Below the pieces are notes generated by a model that searched no databases, was not told the origin of the DNA, and saw only the letters and a program-made list of their open reading frames with translations. A DNA stretch of 64,000 bases from Trichoplax adhaerens (taxonomy: Eukaryota; Placozoa; Uniplacotomia; Trichoplacea; Trichoplacidae): contig NW_002060955.1 of assembly GCF_000150275.1 (NCBI RefSeq), positions 164,886-228,885 of the forward strand, given 5' to 3'. Shown piece after piece: positions 54,701 through 64,000 of this stretch; positions within the stretch are counted from its first letter, which is position 1; the number at the start of each line of letters is the position of its first letter. The position numbers and the translations under genes are program-made.

Positions 54701-55419
54701 GTTGTCTGGTGAGCTTTGCATCCGAAAGTTACATGAAACATTGTCTAGCATAAATACTATATCAGTCACTATTTGTTTATAGCCGCTGCAAAATATATTG
54801 CTTTCTTACAATTCTACATCTAATATTAATCGAGCATTGCTGTTTTATCACGGAGATTGCCAAGCTAGACCCAAACATTTTATGTCAATCTCAAATGATA
54901 ACACCAATTTGGGCTCTCTTTTACTAAATTAATATCCGAGGAGCCTATAGTTACTCAAGTATAAAAATGATAATATACAGAAGTAAGGTTTGTTTAGATG
55001 TAGACAAAAATTAGGTCAAAATAAAATTGGAAATAAACGAGTAAAGAAAATAACTGTACTTAAATTCTGTCATCAAGATCTACCTGACAGAACATTACAA
55101 CCAAAGAGTCAGTGATAGCTCTAACCTATTAGTCATTATTTAAATGTACTTTCATGCTAACTTGTAATTTATTAAATTGGCTTATATGAAGAAGTAAAAT
55201 TACTAAAGTAGCTTACAACTTTCTTATGCTATAATTTCTGATGCAAACTCTTCCATTTTCTAAATTGAAGCAACTTAATGCCTTTCTAAAACCTAATTAC
55301 AATGGTCTGCTGGCAATTTACAATTAAGAAGTATCTTCTCATTTGATGGATTAGTATTATTGAACAATATATCACAGTACAAGACTAGATTAGAGATGAT
55401 CAGTACAGAAGCAGTTGTA
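51768..55419. other. Spacer between genes H and I, 3.7 kb
   Basis: Most is featureless AT-rich DNA. The - strand run at 53116-52640, listed separately, looks like broken coding sequence, and a neighbouring 72-codon - strand frame at 53394-53176 may belong to the same remnant. No arrestin exon was found. Confidence 0.5.
52640..53116 (-). pseudogene. Broken coding-like sequence, family not identified
   Basis: Starting at 53116 on the - strand, about 75 codons read without a stop (starting NLTIVDAIYSSVLALT), ending at a TGA at 52889-52891. They include two helix-like segments and VNLVGKSI at 52942-52919, which overlaps a good GGTAAGT donor. Lower down, the run starting FIDIVVDMLNKAYPK (about 52760-52660) is in a different phase and is separated by stops. 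The octapeptide resembles VNVIGKSL at 13150-13127, and both lie at donor-like sites, so the two loci may be fragments of one duplicated gene family. Frames are broken and no family is recognised. Chance cannot be ruled out. Confidence 0.25.
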
Positions 55420-57461
55420 TTAGAATTCCTCAACTTCAACACTAACAGTAGCCACATTGGCTGGGTTACTATTTGGATAGGTTGTGATGCTGCTATTTCT
55501 ATTATCAACAACTTCATCATAGCTCGGAGGGAGCTCTGATAATGTAGAACCTATTAAAAATTAAGGGCATAATTTGAATGTAATAGCGAAGACTAATATT
55601 ATAACCTTAAAGATTAGCATTAGATATTCTATCTTACTTGTAACAGTGGTTATACGCGGCGAGAGCATCACTGGTAGAGGTTGGGATTGGATAACTGTGT
55701 TAACGAAGAACAAAGTTCATGATGTTGGCAGTTACTTAAAAGATGAGAGTAATCTAAAACTTATTTCTACTTTTACCTGGTACTGTGGATTGAGGCATTG
55801 AGTATATATTACCCTGTAATTCGAATTCATCATTAGGTAAAGGAAGTGTACCAATGACGACTGGGATAACTACTTCAAAATATCCATTATAATAAGGTAT
55901 TTCCATGTAAATCTATCAGCGAATAAATTTATAAACTATCAATTCTAGAGCTGTAAAACAGTTTAACACAAGTAGAATACTATTATCTCATATTTTTAAA
56001 TATATAAGCTGAGATGCTATCGTTATAAACTAACGTGCATTTCGTAAGAAACTGAGAAGAGGTTAAAAGATGTAATTGATGGTGGCATTTGTTTTAGTTG
56101 GATTAGGTGGTCTTTCCATTCATATTTTCGTTCAGGGATAATCCCAATTGGCGATTCGATATCGAATAAAGTAACAGTCTTTTTACGGGAATGCCCTAGT
56201 TGATAAATGTTTATTGCTAAAGTCAAGCTATGATATCCAACTCTGGTTTAAGTAAATTGATTTCGATATTATACCCTTCGCATTCCATTGAATTTTGCGG
56301 TAAAGTTTTGCACGAATACATCTCAACCAGTAGATTGAGTTATTATGACATTCTGCATTTAATATCATAGTATCACCAGGACGATAGGCACCATGATCCA
56401 ACCAGGCGTTAAGTTTAATCGGATCAGATTCGCAACAGCAGCAGCAAATAGTTGTTTCATTTAGAGCTGGTGTGGTTGGTTGCTAGAATTGATGGAGAAA
56501 CAAAATTTTACAACATAAAATATATACAGCCTTCCATTGGCAATAAAACGAATAGCATGTCACTTCATGTAATAGTATAGTATATTTGCATCCTTTTGCT
56601 GATAACCTGATTTATGAATTTAGACATTGAAAGTTTTGAATTAAAATCATAAACTAATCAATAAATTTCTATGGTTTTACAACACTGTATTGCCACTATA
56701 CTCATTAACTATGAGCCAAACGCCTATTGATGGAACTAGATAGCCTAAAAATGATCAAGATTACAACATTATCCATTAAAACTAACCGATAAAAATGAAT
56801 CAGTAACATTTATCGCCTCTAAGAATATAAATTTTTTCTCGATTATTTCTTCGCCTTTATCCGGAATAACCAATTTACCGATAATCTTATAAGTAGCAGA
56901 ACATTTGTCATCTAGTGCAAATGAAGATGGCATTCTAGTATTTAAAGGGATCTCGAAATCAAAATCAAATTGGTGCCTGCCAGATGGTAGGACTTGCGGT
57001 TCTACATGTCTTGCAGCAATTTCTTGACAGAAAATAAGTATTGGTTAACAGTGACAACAACTGCAAATGTTCTGACAATTCAAACTGAAGTTAGATTTTA
57101 TGTAAATAATTGATTATTATCCTCTTTCTAATTTAAAATTGTCAAACTATCGCTAGTTTATCTAGCTGTACTCTTTACAAAACTTACCATTACCCCAAAC
57201 AGTAAATTGACGATCTATGTAAGTTTCTGATTCGCGATGTATTTCGTCATACGATAAATCACCATGAAAGCTGTTGTCGCTGCTGCTATAATTTCGAACC
57301 TTGATACAAGTGTTAACTTCTCCAAGTATACGAATGCGTATTCCACGTACTTTCATAGGATTCCTAACATTGATGACCATGCATCCAGTTACTGATTGTC
57401 CTGGCACGAATATAGCTGGATCTTTATGAATATTTACTTGCGCAGCAAAATTTTTAACCAT
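55420..57461 (-). CDS. Gene I: alpha-arrestin (MVK subtype) with PPSY
   Basis: Six exons, in transcript order: 57461-57188, 57022-56787, 56482-56275, 56195-56035, 55912-55777 and 55550-55420; the joined frame is 381 residues. The N domain starts MVKNFAAQVNIHKDPAIF, PGQSVTGCMVI and RIRILGEVNTCIK, clearly the subtype of gene H. Exon 2 has MPSSFALDDKCSATYKI. Exon 3 keeps the five-cysteine run (CCCCCESDPIKL), but the usual DRxGYCPGE reads DHGAYRPGD, so the CPGE cysteine is replaced by Arg. Exon 4 has GHSRKKTVTLFDIESP and QMPPSITSF. Exon 5 has VIPVVIGTLPL. The tail has a full PPxY, ELPPSYDEVVDN, and ends in an acidic VEVEEF. An overlapping open frame at 55520-55293 is in another phase and is a shadow of the last exon. 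Confidence 0.9.
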
Positions 57462-60400
57462 AATTTCTGAAAAGTTTCGAATATTTCAATTTGAGCTGAA
57501 TTTTACTAGATGAATTTAAATCGGAAGAGCATTCAAAACATGACAAATTCCAAGAATCAATTTTAAATAATATGTAAAATCAGGTTAAGCAAGCCTTTTA
57601 CCATTGCTGATTTACAGAAAATTCTAAGGCAACCAATTGCTTTCACTACTAGTATACTTCGTTCACATTTTTACTGCAATTTTACATTGATTACATTGCA
57701 AAGAAGAAATCTAGCCCGTGTTTTTCCAGCTGTCAAATGATCTAGCAACCCAATTATGGCTCGTAATTCTTATTATTCAAGTTAAACAAATAGTTATGCA
57801 GCGTTGGGAAGGTTCAAAGAATGACTGGGTAACAGCTTATGGAATCTACTTTGCCTTCGAGCTCATAAGATTCATGTTAAACATGTCGATATATAAAATC
57901 AAAAAGGATAGAAGAAGAGATAGAAAAGTATTCGATTATGTATAATTAGCTTAAAATTTATGTAGTACAATTCATACAGTCGTTCTTGTCTTACTAAATA
58001 TAAAAACCCCAGTTGTTCTCTAGGGTTCTTATACGTTAAGTATAGGTTGAATTTTGAGGGCATTTCTTACATCGATTCATGCTCTAACTAAATCAATAAC
58101 ATAGGAGTAAGAACTGATGTATTAAAAATATGAGCTAGAAGTATTCTATTAACATTCTGTAATGGTCTATGTTTAGCTCAAAAAGATGAAAGGTAAGTCA
58201 TGCAATAGCATTTTATAACAAAAACTTATTATACTATCAATTAACTACTTGAATAAATCTTGAATGTTCGTAGCATAGAGGTAAATTTGGATATTTATGA
58301 CCTTCAAACGAATTTGTAACTGATTCAGAAAATCTTCGATAACGTTCAAGTCACTCCATTACAGACCTTGAACATCTTATCAAGTTCAGTATGATCAAAG
58401 ATTACGCATTGCAATCAAAGGAATATATCAGTATACGATGTGATCATATGCTTATTGATCTGTAGTTAGCATAAATTGTAATGGCGATACATAAATTTTA
58501 CCCTTGAAGAGCGCATCGTAATGAAAATATGGTTACCGGCTAATTGTTTTGCTCTCTTTGCTCGCTATACGTACTGAATATTTTTTTGGAAAATGATCAT
58601 GCTAGCGCTAGAAAATAAAGTCCAGTAAGATGTTCATCATAAAGAAATCAAATAAGAATAAATCTAATTTGAATTTGATGTCATTGACTGTTGAGGGTTT
58701 TTAAATGAGCCATTTTAAAATTCAATCCATTCCTTTTATTGCCTTTTACTGGAACATGAAAACTTTTAAAACTGTTGTTCCAATATCATCATGATCTCCT
58801 GGCAAACAACTTATCAAATGCAATAGGGCTATCTTAAAAGCTAAAGACGTCAATTATACTGTAGCAGCAGTCTTGAAAAGTTAATTCTACACCGATTTTG
58901 AATAGCGTATTCCTCTAATTATTGAAGCCGTAGTATATGACGACTTTCATTTCCAAGTATGAATATCTTCCATAGGCATGTTCAAACTGTCATGCAGGTA
59001 CAATTCTCAACTTTATCTTGACTACTTCAATTCGTAGCTTTGGAAAAGATATCTTAAAATCTTAAAACGGATTACAATTTCGTAGGTACTTGTTGCGACT
59101 ATGAGACTAATTGCTTCGAAAATGGAATCAATTGTGTGAAGACAAATATCTCTAGAGACTCATTGCTCAACTCGAAATATTTATTTGGGTTGGTGTAAGC
59201 GAGTAAACCATGCATGGATTTTCATAAAATCTATAAAAGACCTCCATTAGTATTATAGAAATGCTAAAGTAGTTATAGGTTTTGTTTAGATAAGACAGGC
59301 AGGTATGGTACAATGTCGAAGAAAAGGGAATAGATGACAAAAAAGTGTTCAAGTTTGAGCTTTGTGCTGGCTCTTGAATAGCTCGGAAATTACACTAAAG
59401 GATTCAGCTTACACAGACAGAAATGACAAGGCAATAATTTTGTTTTAGAACCGGATAGAAATTCGTGTATGCATCCGCTAAAAGAGATTCTGAGTTACAG
59501 GTATACTGATTCATTTATCTAGCAAGCTCATTGTATAGTTACTATATGTCTATATGTTTTAGTTTTATGTAGCTTGAAGCAGAAGTTAATGATGATGACA
59601 AGAGATATATTCAGCGCAACAGGCCAAGAAATTGAACCAACTTAAACTGACAATAATGGCCACCATAGATTTTCTGTATTTAAAATTTTAGAATTTTTCC
59701 ATTCGTTTGTTTCATTACAGATAGGTTTTGACGTTCCTCATTGAAAAAGTAAAGGACTAAATAATTAATCGTAGCGGATAGTTCCGATATGATAGGGTAA
59801 AAAGAAAAATGTCTACTGTTGCCAAAAATGGCCCATGATGTAATTAACTCTCCTTCAAACCAAATATCTTAATAATTTTAATACTGCTATATATCAAAAA
59901 GAGACCAATAATGCTATGAAATGTTCAAATATTTTATAGATCTTATACAAAATGGAAACGTTTTATGTATATCAACATGTAAGATAGGGTTAAAGGATAT
60001 GCACGTTTATGGATCAATAAGGAATCGAGCCGTTACGATCAGTATCAATTTACTATGGCCAGCCCCATATCTGATTGAACAGGAAAATCATAGCAGAGCT
60101 CCTATAGCACTCCTAATAACTAGATCTTAATTCCTCGAACGATAGCTGATAGCATAATAGGCCTTACCGTTCCTTCGCTGCAGCTGATATAGCCAATGGG
60201 TAAGAAAAGGTGACTTAAAATCGATCTAATCCGTACAGATTTACCAAAGCAGGAGGCACTCAATTTCCGTCGTGCATTCGCTATGGTCCATCCTGTAATG
60301 TAACTATCCTTCGGCCAAAGATATTTAAATAAATGGTTAGGTGTATCCTACACGGAATTAATTAACTCCTATTGTTGACTGTACTGTATTAAATGAAAAT

Positions 60401-62002
60401 AATGAGTAGATGAATACTATGGGCGTAGTGGAATACTTTAACGATTCTATTAGCTCTGTTCTCTATATTGTTACATCAATTTAAAAGCTTTTATAAATGG
60501 AAGAGACATTACCAATGATGGTAACGATAACAAGGATATGAACTCTTTATCATTTTTAGCTAGATATTTCTATTTAGCGTCCTATTTCTCCATATGGGCC
60601 AATTTTAGCTATCCAAATGTATTACTCTCATCAAAAGAATGCAGCCTAATTATTCAGGAATAGGAGTTATATCCCAGCGTCAATTGAAATTTTTTGTTCG
60701 GAGAGTTTATTGATTTAACGTTGTAATAGCTTTTTTTTATTCGCTAATATTAATTGCTTTGTCAATAAAGGTTAGAAGTTTTATTGGAAATAGTAAGTCA
60801 TAACGATGCCACCTAAAACGGTGTAGAGCTACCATCGTATTTACTGGTATGGGTTACAATAGCACCCGCGGAATTAAATCATAGCATCTAGAATCTAGAA
60901 TTAATTATCCAAAAATTGTCTATATATTTCTATTACCAATTTTCCGTTTTAATGGACCGTCTTGAAGGAAATCAGGTTTAAAGTCTCCAAGCCAGACAAT
61001 TCATACGAGTATAGAGCAGATATATATACTACCCTAGATCGCTCACACAAATAACGAAGCATTTATACAGAGATTTCCTTCTGGAAGTAGCCAGTTCTAA
61101 TTCTATTTCCATGTATCAACCTACAAACTGTTAGTGATATCTTTAAAAGTATCTTAAATATCCATATTTTAGCCAGCTTTTAAATGTAAGCGATAATAAC
61201 TACGACCAGTATAATGACCAGCGTTTCTCATATCTACCACAAATTAATGTTATTGTCTATGCAAATGCAAGAGATATAGTCGATAGTTACATAAACCGTA
61301 TGCAGCTCAAAAAAATTCAATTTCTTAAGCTATTTGAGCAGCAATGAGTTTAAAAATCCATAAAAGTATTTCCTATTCATATACGTATAGTGAGCTTTGC
61401 CACCGTTTAATTTATATATCACAAGCATACATACTTGTATATACGCAAATATCCAGTATATAATATATAATAATGAATTATCTCAGTTATGATCTCGCAA
61501 ATAGAATAGTAGATGGAAACATTTCCTTTCTGCTTAATTTACGCAAATATGGCATACTCTTTAATTGGTGCCATGTTTGCTGATTTAGAATTCATAATTT
61601 TATCGACACGCTAAAAAAATATGGCTGTCTTGAATTCATGCTTGAACCGTCAAATCAAGAAAAAATTGATTAGATCAGGCACTACTTATGAGTACTATTG
61701 AATGAAATCTATTATGGAAACTGATTATTTAGTTTATAGCCGTGAGGTACAAGTATGATGATCATGATTACCAGTAAAACAATTTTTCAATATCTGTCAG
61801 CAATAGCTATCGAAACATAGATATTTGGTAACCGCAACTCATTTATATGCATCGTACACATATTTTAATGTGTTCCAAAGGAACTAACTAACATTTTTCA
61901 TATTTTGGCGACTAGCAGTGTTGAAATAAGTCCTTTTGATAAAGTACAAGTAAATCGTAGGATATACGCACATTAGCAATTATTTCCGTATAGAGCTATA
62001 GT
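57462..62002. other. Spacer between genes I and J, 4.5 kb
   Basis: Open frames of 75 codons (57718-57945, +), 61 codons (59352-59167, -) and 69 codons (59921-60130, +) show no recognisable domain. Two segments near 59829-59885 and 60278-60336 share weak similarity (a TGGYCCAT start, then TGATGTAA/TGTAATGTAA, then CCTTC..CCAAA.ATAT) and may be old copies of one repeat. No arrestin exon was seen. Confidence 0.5.
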
Positions 62003-63991
62003 CTATAATGCCACTTCGGTAGGTATTGAGCTACTTTCATCTTCGATAATAAAGCTTGAATCATCAACTTGACTTAAATCGACACTGTTATTCACACATT
62101 CTTCATAGCTAGGAGGTGGTAAAGCCAAATACGCATTTTCTATGTAATGGAATAATTTGAAAAAGTAAATCTTAAAATACTTATTCTTTATAATGGTTAT
62201 CACAAGTCGATGTCTGTGCTAAAAGTATACCTGCTTCAGTAATCGTTGATGATGAAGGCTCAGGACACAAATTGGAATCGATTTCTTGAAGGTTTTGAGC
62301 ATAACGATCTTGTAGTCTTGCAGAAACTGTACCAATCACGACTGGAAAGGTTACTTGTATATTTTCATCATAAGGAATTACGACTGTTGCCTATCATTAA
62401 TGAGATAGCATTGAGAATATATTATATAATCATATCCCGATAGTAATTTACGTGTCTTATCTATCACATCTAGCCCTTTAGAATGATCAGTCCCATAATG
62501 AATATTGGACAAGGGAAGTTATACACCGAAAATAGAATTACATCATTATTCTAACCTTTAGTTGATAAGTTACAGATATAAACCGGCAACTCTTAATTGT
62601 CGGAGGAAGAGCAGGAAGAGCAGATAATCGATCATTCCATTTATAAGTCTCCTGCGGTCCAATTGATTGATTCGATTGTGTTTCATAACATATAAAACTT
62701 CTGTAGCAATGAATACCTATAATATAATTATTCTTGATCAGAGATCGCTCTTCAGTAACAGTATCTAAGGTATGTATTAAAGCAGCCTGAAAGCTATTTC
62801 AGTCTCTCAGAACAATTTGAATACACCTTTTGCCTTCCAATGGACGTGACGAATCAGCGTAATTCGGATGCTACTTAATCTTCTAGATGATAAATTTTCA
62901 CATTCAGCATCGATGATAATCTTTTCACCGGGGCAATAGCCGCTTCTATCGATACCAGCTCTGAGCTTAATCGGGCCTGACTGGCAACAACAACAGCATA
63001 AAATGGTTTCATTTTCTTTAAGACAAGGTGGTTGCTGTGAAAGAGAAAAACACCTTTTTATCAGCATATGATAGACAACAGTAGATGACGAATTTGGGTA
63101 TCCTGAAGGAGTTATTTTGTATCGTACGTGAAAGGTAATATCTAATAGCAGTATCTTTTATAATTTAACAATCAAGCCGATTATATATTTTAATTTTTAA
63201 AACATTAATCCACTATTATAGAGCATTAATAAAATTTCTGTTCAATCAAATTGCAACGTACAATTAAAGCAGGCCTATCGATACTGATCGATTCTAACAA
63301 GGCTATTGGTCGTTTGATGATTCGAGGGGATTTTCCAGTTCGATCTATGCTAGCTATCACGACATAACGAATACTACATTGACTAAGAAGTGAAAATGAT
63401 GATGGTATCCTAACTTCGGCCGAGAGAGAAAAATTAAATTCAAATTCATGACGACCAGCCGGTAGAAATGCGTCATTGCCATTAGTTTGACCTTCATCTA
63501 AGCCAAAGGAGGTTCGACAATTACAATCAAATTGAACAAAATTTCTATTCCAAAAACTAGATTAAACAGAGTAGCGAAATCTTCCCTATCATAATAATAT
63601 GTATCCTACGGTATCGTAGTTTATTATCTGAATTGTAACGACGTCTATCAAATAAGTAAGAATCGAGTAATTAAGAATATGAAATCAACTTATAAAAATT
63701 ACTGTTGCCCCATAAATTGATGGATCGATCCAAGTAGACTTCTTTTTCATTATAGCAATAGCCGCCACCGGGTTGTATCGCAACAGTACCATTGCCATGA
63801 TTAATGAATGGATTGCCATTTCTCATTCTAATGCATGTATTGGCTTCTCCATAGATTCGAACTCGAATACTACGAATCTCGATATCTTGGCTTACATGAA
63901 CAACCACAATACCATCAACAGATCGACCAGAAAAAAATATCGGTGGTTTTTTAGCAAATAGGATTTCGAAAGCAACAAGCTTCCTCATCAT
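62003..63991 (-). CDS. Gene J: alpha-arrestin with PPSY
   Basis: Six exons, in transcript order: 63991-63703, 63497-63262, 63034-62827, 62716-62556, 62390-62231 and 62139-62003; the joined frame is 396 residues. ATGs at 63991 and 63988 are both possible starts. The N domain reads KKPPIFFSGRSVDGIVVV and RVRIYGEANTCIR, with a Gly/Asn-rich loop, so it mixes features of the E/F and H/I types. Exon 2 has IPSSFSLLSQCSIRYVV. Exon 3 has CCCCCQSGPIKL and DRSGYCPGEK. Exon 4 has PALPPTIKSCR and ISVTYQLK. Exon 5 has FPVVIGTVSA, with the usual final IP replaced by VS. The tail has a strong PPxY, LPPPSYEECVNN, followed by an acidic/Ser run ending in TAG (62003-62005). The first donor splits after A (AAC A|GTAATT), as does the exon 3 junction in gene H. 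The gene is complete, with its start nine bases from the window edge, so its promoter lies outside. Confidence 0.91.
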
Positions 63992-64000
63992 AATCTCGTT

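Noticed and set aside
55293-55520. - strand 75-codon frame overlapping the end of gene I
   Set aside because: It is out of phase with the PPSY-containing last exon and has no family similarity.
1-64000. Prokaryotic systems, CRISPR arrays, tRNA/rRNA genes or intact transposons
   Set aside because: No regularly spaced identical repeats, no cloverleaf or rRNA sequence, and no transposase or reverse-transcriptase motifs were found. Spliced genes throughout argue for nuclear animal DNA.

Overview
The window looks like nuclear DNA of an AT-rich animal genome. Genes are split into short exons with GT-AG introns, the spacers are several kilobases of AT-rich DNA, and there are no bacterial-style operons or Shine-Dalgarno starts. 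Every confidently readable gene encodes an alpha-arrestin (arrestin-domain-containing, ARRDC/TXNIP-type) protein, and several carry the PPxY tail motif typical of metazoan members. Low GC, modest introns and this large local expansion would suit a placozoan such as Trichoplax or Hoilungia. That placement is inference; another early-branching invertebrate cannot be excluded.

There are ten such genes, called A to J here. A to E lie on the + strand: A at 1050-2338 (only its 3' exons are in the window), B at 3641-8154, C at 16745-22795, D at 26411-28260 and E at 31970-34013. F to J lie on the - strand: F at 36983-38943, G at 43613-45743, H at 49382-51767, I at 55420-57461 and J at 62003-63991. 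The array therefore flips orientation once, at about 34-37 kb, so E and F are tail to tail; they are also the most alike pair. Splicing every gene by hand gives an intact frame of 352-456 residues in each of the nine complete genes, with the same plan: exons 1-2 carry the arrestin N domain, exons 3-5 the arrestin C domain, and exon 6 the tail. Intron phases run 1-0-1-0-1 throughout. Exon 3 is 208 nt in all complete genes except G (211), and exon 4 is 155-161 nt. Gene B has lost the first intron.

Alpha-arrestins are cytosolic adaptors that bind membrane cargo through the two arrestin lobes and recruit Nedd4-family ubiquitin ligases through PPxY motifs in the tail. A, F, I and J keep PPxY. E, G and H have degenerate forms, and B, C and D have none. 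The cluster therefore seems to contain both ligase-coupled adaptors and members that have lost or changed that coupling.

The spacers hold little that can be named: a diverged three-copy tandem repeat of about 235 bp (14.1-14.8 kb), a recent 94-bp tandem duplication (15.8-16.0 kb), a zone rich in TACAGTACTGTA-type palindromes with a 28-bp-arm hairpin (41.6-42.6 kb), and two stretches of broken coding-like sequence on the - strand (about 12.9-13.4 and 52.6-53.1 kb). No tRNA, rRNA, CRISPR array or intact transposon was recognised.
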